Source: CAZEAC01 sp964510065 (GTDB lineage: Bacteria > Bdellovibrionota_C > UBA2361 > CAIXSY01). From it: a stretch of DNA of 40,391 nt. Within the stretch, counting starts at the first letter, position 1. Every line of letters begins with the position of its first letter. The position numbers and the translations under genes were made by a program. The notes under the pieces are model-generated. The model did not search any database. It saw only the letters and a program-made list of their open reading frames with translations, and was not told the DNA's origin. Positions 33,768-40,391 of this stretch are shown here, one piece after another. Where the stretch lies: NCBI GenBank assembly GCA_964510065.1, contig CAZEAC010000039.1, positions 1 through 40,391 of the forward strand, given 5' to 3'.

Positions 33768-35303
33768 ATGATCAACCTCACTCCCTTTCTTAGAATATAC
33801 GCGCATAAGCGCCTTCGCGCACTCAAGCAACTCAATGCGCCGAAAGCCCAGGAGCAGGAACTTCTGAAGTTGCTTAAGATTGCGAAGAGCACCGAATTTG
33901 GCAAAAAATATCAGTTCGAAACAATTCACTCAGTCAGTGAATACCAGAGCCGCGTCCCACTTAGAAGCTACGATCAATTCTGGAACGAATTTTGGAAGGA
34001 TCGCTTCCCTCATTTTCAAGGGATCAGCTGGCCCGATCCAATTCGCTATATCCCGGTTAGTTCCGGGACAAGCACAGGCACGACAAAATGGTTTCCGCTC
34101 TCTTCGCAGCTTATTCGCTCAAACACACGCGCCGGATTGGATCTTCTTGTGCACCACCTGAACAACCGTCCACGCAGTCGAATTTTCGGCGGAATGAATT
34201 TTGTGCTTGGCGGAAGCTCTGATTTGGTGGAGCGGGCACCCGGCATCTATTCAGGCGATTTGAGTGGCATTGTCGTCAAGACGTTGCCTTGGTGGGCACG
34301 TACCCGCTACTTTCCGCCAACGAAGATGGCGCTAATAAAGGACTGGGAACAAAAAATAGATAAGATGGCTCGCGCATCTCTTGCAACGCCAATCACTATG
34401 CTCAGCGGCGTTCCGGCATGGATGCTTATACTTTTCGAAAAATTATTTACCTTGCGTCAATCGCCAGAGAGCCGTGCTGTTGATTGTTATCCGCAATTGG
34501 AGATGGTAGTGCATGGTGGAGTAAACTTTGCTCCCTACTACAAACGCTTTTCGAAGTTGCTCGAGGGCTCGCATGCCGAACTCCGCGAAGTGTACCCGGC
34601 AAGCGAAGGGTTTATAGCACTGGCCGACCGCGGTTATGGCGAGGGGCTCCGACTCTTGCTCGACAACGGTATCTTTTTTGAATTTGTTCCGCTCGAAGAA
34701 CTCTCCTCGGCTAATCCACGTCGGCATTGGGTCGCGAACATTGAGAAGAATACCAACTACGCGGTTGTTTTGAGCAGCTGCGCTGGACTCTGGAGCTACA
34801 TTATCGGCGACACCGTACAATTTATCGATCTGGATCCCCCAAGACTTTTAATTACCGGGCGCACCTCGTACTACCTTTCTGCCTTTGGCGAGCATCTAAT
34901 TTGCGACGAGATTGAAGATGGAATAAGTACCGCCGCCAATGAAATCGGGCTTAGCGTAAGCGACTTCGCCGTGGGAGCGCTCTTTCCCGAGCGAGATGGC
35001 GAGCTTGGTCGACATCTCTATTTCGTAGAGTTCTCCGGCCAAGTCCCCGACAAAACACTGCTCGACAAATTTGGCGCAATGCTCGATAAGCGCCTTTGTG
35101 TCCGGAACGAAGACTACGAAGCACATCGATTAAATAATTTCGGCTTGGCAGCACCCGAAATTATCGCATTACCCTCGGGAGCGTTTGCCGATTGGATGCG
35201 TAAGCGCGGGAAGCTTGGCGGACAAAACAAAGTCCCGCGAGTTATTACCAACCAGGAGCTTTTCGGGGATCTGCAAGAATTCATGGCAACACGACGGACA
35301 TGA
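33768..35303 (+). CDS. GH3-family acyl-adenylating amidosynthetase
   Basis: 511 residues matching the GH3 (auxin-responsive) family of the ANL adenylating superfamily. Visible: early helix FGKKYQFETIHSVSEYQSRVPLRSYD, the ATP loop SSGTSTGTTKWFP (98-110), YPASEG (276-281) and a late TGRTSYYLSAFGEHL. In plants these enzymes activate a carboxylate as the acyl-AMP and join it to an amino acid. Bacterial members are mostly unstudied and often sit near membrane or lipid genes. Here the neighbour is the divergent large membrane protein. Substrate unknown. Confidence 0.85.
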   Translation: MINLTPFLRIYAHKRLRALKQLNAPKAQEQELLKLLKIAKSTEFGKKYQFETIHSVSEYQSRVPLRSYDQFWNEFWKDRFPHFQGISWPDPIRYIPVSSGTSTGTTKWFPLSSQLIRSNTRAGLDLLVHHLNNRPRSRIFGGMNFVLGGSSDLVERAPGIYSGDLSGIVVKTLPWWARTRYFPPTKMALIKDWEQKIDKMARASLATPITMLSGVPAWMLILFEKLFTLRQSPESRAVDCYPQLEMVVHGGVNFAPYYKRFSKLLEGSHAELREVYPASEGFIALADRGYGEGLRLLLDNGIFFEFVPLEELSSANPRRHWVANIEKNTNYAVVLSSCAGLWSYIIGDTVQFIDLDPPRLLITGRTSYYLSAFGEHLICDEIEDGISTAANEIGLSVSDFAVGALFPERDGELGRHLYFVEFSGQVPDKTLLDKFGAMLDKRLCVRNEDYEAHRLNNFGLAAPEIIALPSGAFADWMRKRGKLGGQNKVPRVITNQELFGDLQEFMATRRT

Positions 35304-35390
35304 CTTTCAGGGACCAGCGCTGTAACCTCGTAGTACTCATGCACACCGACCAGTTGACGAGAGCAAGTTATTATTTAAAGAATTACACTA

Positions 35391-35410
35391 GGGAACCTCT
35401 GAAAAACTAT
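35391..35410 (+). mobile_element. MITE family A, relic of left end
   Basis: TA followed by GGGAACCTCTGAAAAACTA, identical to the left end of copy 2. The rest of the element is missing and is replaced after nine bases by the family-B palindrome, so the second element probably inserted into or deleted the first. Confidence 0.75.
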
Positions 35411-35418
35411 ACATTCCT

Positions 35419-35490
35419 GGCTCTGTGCTCTTCGTGCCTCTGTGGTTCTTTGAAAAGAAATAAACCACAGAGGCACTGAGAACACCGAGG
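35419..35490. repeat. Palindromic element family B, copy 1
   Basis: Arms of about 28 bases (35419-35447 and 35463-35490) around a 15-base A-rich loop. The inner half GTGCCTCTGTGGTT/AACCACAGAGGCAC is perfect. The second copy is at 37756-37822. Confidence 0.8.
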
Positions 35491-35566
35491 GGGGCCGAGA
35501 CTAAGGATAAGTTATTTCGATTACAGTGTACTAATACTTTAGTGCGCAATAAGCCAAAGCCAGCCA

Positions 35567-36658
35567 ATGAAAGCTTTCAATATTGAACTACGGAAGAGAA
35601 AGGGCAAACGCGCCAAAAAGGTGGGCATGCCGCCTGGCTCGCTCGTACCCACCACGGAAACGCCACCAGTCAAGCCCGTCATTACAATTCTCGACTACAA
35701 TGCCGACATGCTCGAAGAGCGCGTCGTCACACACATCGATGAGTGCGGAGGATACAAGAGTAAGCCTACCGTCACGTGGATAAATGTCGACGGCGTGCAC
35801 GACGTTGAACTCATTCAAACGCTTGGCACACAGTACGATCTTCATCCTTTGACTCAGGAGGACATTCTCAATACCGATCAGCGCCCCAAACTTGAAAACA
35901 TGGGTCACTATCTCTATATCGTATTGCGAATGATCTACTTCTCAAATGAGCAGAAAGACATTACCACCGAACAGGTGAGCTTTATTGTTGGCAGCGGCTT
36001 TCTTCTGACTTTTCAAGAAGAGCAGCGCAGTGGCGACGTGTTTGACTTCGTTCGCGACAGGATTCGCAGCAACCGCAGCCGTCTCAGAAAACTGGGCTCG
36101 GATTATTTAGCCTATGCGTTAATCGACGCGGTGGTTGACTACTATTTCGTGGTACTTGAGGAGCTTGGTGAAAAAATCGAAAAGCTTGAAAAGAAACTTA
36201 TATTCGATCCTTCGTCCGAGATCCTTGGCGAGCTTTATGTCTTGAAGCGTACGATGCTTTCGCTTAGGCGCGCGGTGTGGCCGCTTCGCGAAACTCTTAG
36301 TGGGTTTGAAAAGGAGGAATCGACACTCGTTCACCAATCGACGCTACTTTATCTAAGAGATGTCTATGGACATGTTGTTCAAATTATCGACACAATCGAA
36401 ATCCTCCGTGAAACTTTGGGAAGCATGATTGAAATATATCTCTCGAGCGTGAGCTACAAGCTCAACATGGTAATGAAGGTGCTCACGATTCTTACTACGA
36501 TTTTCATGCCTCTCACCTTTATCTCAAGCATTTACGGCATGAACTTTAAGCACATGCCGGAACTTGAGTGGGTCTATGGGTATCCCATGGCGATAAGTAT
36601 AATGTTCATTATCGCCATTTTGATGCTTATCGCCTTTAAAATAAAACGCTGGATATAA
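35567..36658 (+). CDS. corA: CorA magnesium/cobalt transporter
   Basis: 363 residues, the usual length. The cytoplasmic funnel domain is followed by a long helix with EKIEKLEKKLI, then two membrane helices at the C terminus with the signature YGMN (323-326) between them and FKHMPELEW in the external loop. CorA forms a pentameric channel for Mg2+ in the inner membrane. The N terminus is basic (ELRKRKGKRAKK). No magnesium riboswitch is seen in the upstream gap, which is occupied by repeats. Confidence 0.93.
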   Translation: MKAFNIELRKRKGKRAKKVGMPPGSLVPTTETPPVKPVITILDYNADMLEERVVTHIDECGGYKSKPTVTWINVDGVHDVELIQTLGTQYDLHPLTQEDILNTDQRPKLENMGHYLYIVLRMIYFSNEQKDITTEQVSFIVGSGFLLTFQEEQRSGDVFDFVRDRIRSNRSRLRKLGSDYLAYALIDAVVDYYFVVLEELGEKIEKLEKKLIFDPSSEILGELYVLKRTMLSLRRAVWPLRETLSGFEKEESTLVHQSTLLYLRDVYGHVVQIIDTIEILRETLGSMIEIYLSSVSYKLNMVMKVLTILTTIFMPLTFISSIYGMNFKHMPELEWVYGYPMAISIMFIIAILMLIAFKIKRWI

Positions 36659-36818
36659 ACTGCTCAGTCGATTTGCCTTGGTGCACTCCATGCGCTATAA
36701 AATGCATTTCGACTTAAATCGTTTAGGTTGTTGCGGGCCTTCTTTCGGTCCTTCCCCTGAATGAAAATAGTCAGTATATTGTTAGCTAATTCTTTTAACT
36801 TACTCATTATTTTACACC

Positions 36819-37703
36819 ATGTACGACGTGAGCAACCCTCAGCTATCTCCAGTTAACGCACTCAAGCAGTTTGTATTTTGGGGTGTGCATCTCTCCTGCT
36901 TTGCTGTGCTTTGGGTAGGGTTTAGCTGGATAGCGCTTTTTGTATGCGCTGCGCTTTATTTCTTGCGCATGTTTGCCATTACCGCTGGCTACCATCGCTA
37001 TTTTTCGCACCGTAGCTACAAGACCAGCCGCGTATTTCAATTCATTCTTGCCGCGCTCGGCGCCTCATCGGCGCAGAAAGGACCGCTTTGGTGGGCATCG
37101 CACCACCGGCACCACCACCAATTTTCGGACAAGCCGGAAGATATTCATTCTGCAAAAATCAACGGGGTTTGGTGGTCACATGTGGGCTGGGTACTGAGCT
37201 CTCAATTCTTGAAGCCTCGACTCGAGCTGATTAAAGACTTCATGAAGTATCCCGAGATTATTTGGCTCGAAGATAACCATCTGCTTTTCCCGACGCTGCT
37301 CGCGATAGGGACTTACGTTCTCGGCATTATTCTCGAACGTTTTGCGCCGGGACTCGGCACAAATGGTTTACAAATGTTGGTCTGGGGCTTTTTCGTCAGC
37401 ACAACACTGCTTTACCATGGCACTTTTTTGGTAAACTCATTTACTCACCTGATTGGTAAGCGCCGATTTAAAACCGATGACGAAAGCAGAAACAGCTTAA
37501 TGATAGCATTGGTTACCATGGGCGAAGGTTGGCATAATAACCATCATCGCTATCCTGGCTCAGAGCGTCAGGGATTTTACTGGTGGGAGATCGACCTGTC
37601 ACATTACGTGCTTAAGCTCCTCTCCCTTTTTGGGATCGTTTGGGAGCTTCGCATTCCACCACCGCGTATTTACGAAGAAGCCCTGACTGGTAAAGCCGCG
37701 TAG
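36819..37703 (+). CDS. Acyl-CoA/acyl-lipid Delta9-type fatty acid desaturase
   Basis: 294 residues, membrane-bound di-iron desaturase. All three histidine boxes are present: HRYFSH (59-64), HHRHHH (95-100) and HNNHH (239-243), with GEGWHNNHHRYP typical of stearoyl-CoA type enzymes. Four membrane helices fit the usual topology. It introduces a cis double bond into saturated acyl chains using O2, which points to aerobic or microaerobic life. It stands alone between corA and a secreted protein gene. Confidence 0.93.
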   Translation: MYDVSNPQLSPVNALKQFVFWGVHLSCFAVLWVGFSWIALFVCAALYFLRMFAITAGYHRYFSHRSYKTSRVFQFILAALGASSAQKGPLWWASHHRHHHQFSDKPEDIHSAKINGVWWSHVGWVLSSQFLKPRLELIKDFMKYPEIIWLEDNHLLFPTLLAIGTYVLGIILERFAPGLGTNGLQMLVWGFFVSTTLLYHGTFLVNSFTHLIGKRRFKTDDESRNSLMIALVTMGEGWHNNHHRYPGSERQGFYWWEIDLSHYVLKLLSLFGIVWELRIPPPRIYEEALTGKAA

Positions 37704-37722
37704 GCGGCGCCCTTGGACATCA

Positions 37723-37743
37723 CTACTCATACAGTATGAGTAG
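37723..37743. terminator. Hairpin downstream of the desaturase gene
   Basis: CTACTCATA-CAG-TATGAGTAG, a perfect 9-bp stem 20 bases after the stop. No T run follows, so terminator function is uncertain. Confidence 0.4.
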
Positions 37744-37755
37744 CTGCTTCCTCTA

Positions 37756-37822
37756 CTCCGTGGCCTCTGTGCCTCTGTGGTTTTAAAAGTATATAAACCA
37801 CGGAGGCACAGAGGTCACGAGG
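37756..37822. repeat. Palindromic element family B, copy 2
   Basis: Arms 37756-37783 and 37795-37822, nearly complementary over 28 bases (core GCCTCTGTGGTTT/AAACCACGGAGGC). Shares AACCACRGAGGCAC with the copy at 35419-35490. Similar GAGGCACAGAG palindromes are widespread in environmental bacterial genomes. Confidence 0.8.
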
Positions 37823-37896
37823 CGAAAGCTCCTTCCAAATGGGCATTTGATCGAGCGCCCTCCCGCTCCCCTAGAGTCTATGATAGAATAACCACT

Positions 37897-38658
37897 ATGA
37901 AGAAAATGGTGCTTACTCTTGTCATTCTCATTGGTCTCCCCACGCTTGCCCTTTGCCAAAAGGCGCCTAAGGGTCCCAACGCCGAATTTAAGGAGCTTGA
38001 AGAGTATAAGCACTCGCCGGGTGAAGAAAAAACTGAGAAGGGTAAGCTTCAAGGCGGTTCTCTCGAACTTGATTCTTACGATGAGAAGAAGATCACATTT
38101 GCTGACTTTCAAAAAGCAGCACTCGAGCATTTTAGATACCTTAAATCTTATGCGAAAGCATTTGCCGGAGGTTCCGGTAACACCGCGCCTGTTCCAGAAC
38201 CATCCAAAGATGTTTTTCGTTTTGCTTCCGCACTGTACCTGCACTGCTCTGTCAATTTCGGTACCTGTCCCGCGGTACTCGACACAATCCTCGAGGCTGA
38301 CATCATCAACTCTCGGCTCACAAAAACCGCAAAGTGCACTCAGATGAACCAATTTTGGAACATGTGGGCGGCTGACGACATGGAATCTCGCCACAGCCAC
38401 CGGGTGAAAATAGGCTTCCTGAACGATACGAGCAACTTTCGCGAGAAGTCCCGTCCACACTATAAGGAGCAGTGCGAAGAGACTGTAAAGGCGGCAATAG
38501 CCGGAACACAGCCCGACGATCAGTTTTTCAAGAGTCGCTACAAAGAAGGAGCAGCAATTTTAAAATCACTCGAGCGCACTGAGAAGATCGCAACATTTCT
38601 CGCCGAAAGCTATGACAAAGGTGGGGCCGGACTATTTTCATTAGTTGGAATTCAATAG
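37897..38658 (+). CDS. Secreted protein, function unknown
   Basis: 253 residues from ATG 37897. A longer open frame to 37777 begins inside a palindrome and would bury the signal peptide (MKKMVLTLVILIGLPTLALCQ). The mature part starts with a charged Lys/Glu-rich segment, then a helical domain with Cys pairs (LHCSVNFGTCPAV, AKCTQMNQFWNMW, EQCEETV) that could form disulphides in the periplasm. No family is recognised. Confidence 0.7.
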   Translation: MKKMVLTLVILIGLPTLALCQKAPKGPNAEFKELEEYKHSPGEEKTEKGKLQGGSLELDSYDEKKITFADFQKAALEHFRYLKSYAKAFAGGSGNTAPVPEPSKDVFRFASALYLHCSVNFGTCPAVLDTILEADIINSRLTKTAKCTQMNQFWNMWAADDMESRHSHRVKIGFLNDTSNFREKSRPHYKEQCEETVKAAIAGTQPDDQFFKSRYKEGAAILKSLERTEKIATFLAESYDKGGAGLFSLVGIQ

Positions 38659-38760
38659 GCTCGACCTTATCCGAGAAGTCTGAGTCTGCTCAGCTGAAGC
38701 TCCGACTTTCGCTTTAGCTCGGCCAAATGCCCAGCCACGATGAAATAATGTCTTTGGCAG

Positions 38761-39471
38761 TTACCAGCTTTTGGAGATTGATGCGCCCGCCCAGAATTTA
38801 TCTTCGCTCGCCGCATCGTGACCAAAATTATAAAAGACACCGGGCTTTAGAGTGAGCCCCTGAATTTGCCACTCTACCTGAACTCCTGTGACGATGTGAT
38901 TCAGCCCGTCACTTTCGTATATTTCGTTTTCTCCCCATGAGTAGCCAAACTTAACGAAGGGAAGATAGGTAAGATTTCTCTCATACACGTCGTTAAATAT
39001 TGGATGGCTAAACGCGATTTCAAAATAGCGGTAATTGGTCTCGGCAATATCTTGATACAAGCTAAACGAGGGGCGCAGCAGTGAGCTTAAGGTCATCTGC
39101 GCAGCAAGCTCTCCCGTGTTTCCCGGTCTTGGCTCAGAATCATTGCTAAACTGATACCACAGAGCCCCTAGTGAGAAGAGCGCGGGACCACTTCTATAAA
39201 GATAAAATGCGGAAGCATCGATTTCTGTAAAATCACGTCCGTCACGCTCGCCCTGGATTGGAACAAATGCTTGGATACCGCCTCTATACTCGCTTCGCTT
39301 GCTGAGGGTATCACTCACGCCAATTTCCGGCTCGAGTACGATTCCATCGTACTGGACAACGCCACGAAAGATTTCAGCGCTATAGAGACCGAGTTTGGTA
39401 GAAAGTTTTGGCTCCGCAGCTAATGTAAGCGGAAGTAATACCAGAATTATGATTAGGTTCCTTACTTTCAT
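38761..39471 (-). CDS. Outer-membrane-type beta-barrel protein, function unknown
   Basis: 236 residues. Signal peptide MKVRNLIIILVLLPLTLAA, then alternating polar/hydrophobic strands to the end, closing with SKSW: the C-terminal aromatic used by the BAM complex. GLYSAEIFRGVVQYDGIVLEPEIGVS resembles the start of small barrels of the Gcw_chp (TIGR02001) type. AAGGGA precedes the ATG. A porin-like or structural role is possible. Confidence 0.7.
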   Translation of the reverse strand: MKVRNLIIILVLLPLTLAAEPKLSTKLGLYSAEIFRGVVQYDGIVLEPEIGVSDTLSKRSEYRGGIQAFVPIQGERDGRDFTEIDASAFYLYRSGPALFSLGALWYQFSNDSEPRPGNTGELAAQMTLSSLLRPSFSLYQDIAETNYRYFEIAFSHPIFNDVYERNLTYLPFVKFGYSWGENEIYESDGLNHIVTGVQVEWQIQGLTLKPGVFYNFGHDAASEDKFWAGASISKSW

Positions 39472-39526
39472 GATTATTCCCTTGATCTTTCTTCGACTTT
39501 CTCTATTCTGGTCTTAAGCCGTAAAT

Positions 39527-39862
39527 CTAAAGCCTTTTTTGAGGTAGATTAGAAATTAGCTGCTTCGTAAGCGCCTCGGGAGAGGTGGGTATGAAGCAGC
39601 AGCTTTGCCTCAGGTTTTTGTTGTTAGTTTTCAAACCGGCCTTTTCAAACTGCATTTTTTTGTCGCCAGCATTCTTGTATTCGCTTGTTTGCCTACAGCG
39701 CTTTCTAACTTTTTTGAATCGGAGGGCTGCGTAAAGTCTTGTTTGTTCCGAAGTAAGCAGATCTTTACGCAGCTCTTCTATGTTGTACCTTAGCGGAGTG
39801 GACGCCGCAAAGAGTAAGGAGAGTGTAGAGAAAAAACAACCAAGAAAAATCAATGCAAACAA
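39527..39862 (-). CDS. Possible small exported protein
   Basis: 111 residues from a TTG. The N terminus FALIFLGCFFSTLSLLFAAS looks like a signal peptide with a lipobox-like LGC. The rest is Lys/Arg/Asn-rich with CC near the end. No ribosome site is seen, and its start overlaps the divergent frame at 39853, so only one of the two may be real. It lies just upstream of the barrel gene on the same strand. Confidence 0.35.
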   Translation of the reverse strand: MFALIFLGCFFSTLSLLFAASTPLRYNIEELRKDLLTSEQTRLYAALRFKKVRKRCRQTSEYKNAGDKKMQFEKAGLKTNNKNLRQSCCFIPTSPEALTKQLISNLPQKRL

Positions 39863-40131
39863 TCAGATCGGGCGAACTAGAAGTTCGCCTATCAAAGACT
39901 GAAACGGGAGTCCTCTGGTATCTTTATCGGAAGGGCAAGAAGATAGTGCGTTCTAATGGCGAGAGGATCTGGGTCCTATTGCCGCGCAGGATGCGCTCAG
40001 CAATCATCAAATGGAAGCGGGTCATGCAGGAGCTTCAGGCGATGCTGAAGCTGCCCGAAGCATGTGGCTGCTTCAAGACGGCGGTCATAGGGGATGGGCT
40101 GTATTGGCGGAAATATCACTGGGCAGCCTGA
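39853..40131 (+). CDS. Possible small basic protein
   Basis: 92 residues, ATG start, no ribosome site. The sequence is basic and Trp-rich (WYLYRKGKKIVRSNGERIW, RRMRSAIIKWKRVMQEL) with one CGC triplet. It is not recognised. It ends 100 bases before a strong hairpin that could terminate its transcript. It may be a remnant of a larger gene. Confidence 0.35.
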   Translation: MQTIRSGELEVRLSKTETGVLWYLYRKGKKIVRSNGERIWVLLPRRMRSAIIKWKRVMQELQAMLKLPEACGCFKTAVIGDGLYWRKYHWAA

Positions 40132-40230
40132 GCACGTTCTCCTTTACGATCAAGTCTCTCATTGGGGTTGCAAGAAACAGGGGGTTGGGAGAAACAGGGT
40201 TGGCAAAATCAGATCGTAAAGGTCCACCAG

Positions 40231-40258
40231 GGGCGGAGAGAAGGGACTCTCTCCGCCC
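40231..40258 (+). terminator. Probable Rho-independent terminator
   Basis: Perfect 10-bp GC-rich stem GGGCGGAGAG/CTCTCCGCCC with an 8-base loop, followed by TTTCCT. The T run is short. The 40132-40230 stretch before it holds a doubled GAAACAGGG..TTGG motif and no gene that I can support. Confidence 0.55.
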
Positions 40259-40319
40259 TTTCCTGAGAATGAGGATTTAGGTTAAAGGGTTCTCAAAGCT
40301 GCTGCTTTATTCCTTATTA

Positions 40320-40391
40320 GGGAACCTCTGAAAAATTAGGCGTTTTGGATTTGCTGGAATTTTGGATGAGATTTGCGAGAAAACATGCCGG
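40320..40391. mobile_element. MITE family A, copy 3 (cut by window end)
   Basis: Starts after TA with GGGAACCTCTGAAAAATTA and follows copy 2 closely for 72 bases (GCGTTTTGGATTTGCTGG..) until the window ends in the middle of the hairpin arm. Confidence 0.88.

Noticed and set aside
35500..35566. Magnesium riboswitch before corA
   Set aside because: The short leader shows no conserved M-box or mgtA-type structure that I can draw.
36740..36760. Terminator hairpin GGGCC/GGTCC after corA
   Set aside because: Five-bp stem with a G-T pair and no T tract; too weak to support.
37783..38460. 225-codon antisense frame opposite the secreted protein gene
   Set aside because: The opposite strand has a signal peptide and disulphide-like Cys pattern; this frame begins and ends in unrelated composition and overlaps the palindrome.

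Overview
The window reads as chromosome of a flagellated, Gram-negative (didermic) bacterium. Evidence for a double membrane is an outer-membrane-type beta-barrel with a C-terminal aromatic residue, type II secretion/type IV pilus minor pseudopilins and an AmpD-type amidase. A Ser/Thr kinase with an HRDVTPQN catalytic loop and a set of uncharacterised secreted proteins resemble what is common in Myxococcota, Bdellovibrionota and other former deltaproteobacterial lineages. That placement is an inference and weak; no rRNA or other decisive marker is present.

Layout. 0.1-1.7 kb: tRNA-Glu(CUC), then pdxS-pdxT (PLP synthase). 1.7-4.5 kb, minus strand: a GT-C-type membrane glycosyltransferase and two small unknown genes. 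4.5-8.7 kb: a solitary N6-adenine methyltransferase, a copper-type P1B ATPase and a small membrane protein. 8.9-14.4 kb: a 685-residue helical-repeat protein, a transmembrane Ser/Thr kinase with a LamG-like extracytoplasmic domain, a TraB/PrgY-type membrane protein and a small membrane protein. 14.5-18.8 kb: a Ser/Asn-rich protein, an isolated short flagellin, a 572-residue protein ending in a RelE/HigB-like toxin domain, and a small protein with a repeated RPDxxDMLE motif under its own good promoter. 18.9-21.9 kb: four minor pseudopilins in GspH-I-J-K order. 21.9-25.6 kb: YjbQ, AmpD and a large secreted beta-propeller protein with a haem c motif (HzsA-like). 25.9-30.0 kb: a tightly coupled operon of a YiiX-like peptidase, a hexuronate-type MFS transporter, a galacturonokinase-like GHMP kinase and a sugar-1-phosphate nucleotidyltransferase. 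30.1-35.3 kb: hisS, a small gene, a large membrane protein and a GH3-family acyl-adenylating enzyme. 35.5-40.4 kb: corA, a Delta9-type fatty acid desaturase, secreted and outer-membrane unknowns, and a poorly coding right end.

Two features stand out. First, the window is dense in palindromic elements. A ~182-bp MITE with TA target sites is present twice complete, once cut by the window end and once as a relic; it abuts stop codons. There are also two or three other hairpin families, and a 516-bp nested-palindrome block inserted in frame inside the prepilin leader of the GspI-like gene. Removing that block restores a normal 10-residue leader (MRTLDTSEHG/LSLVEM). Second, the 25.9-30.0 kb operon looks like a complete uptake-phosphorylation-activation route for galacturonic acid to a UDP-sugar, analogous to the plant salvage pathway. 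A third candidate novelty is the toxin-domain fusion protein together with its motif-repeat neighbour.
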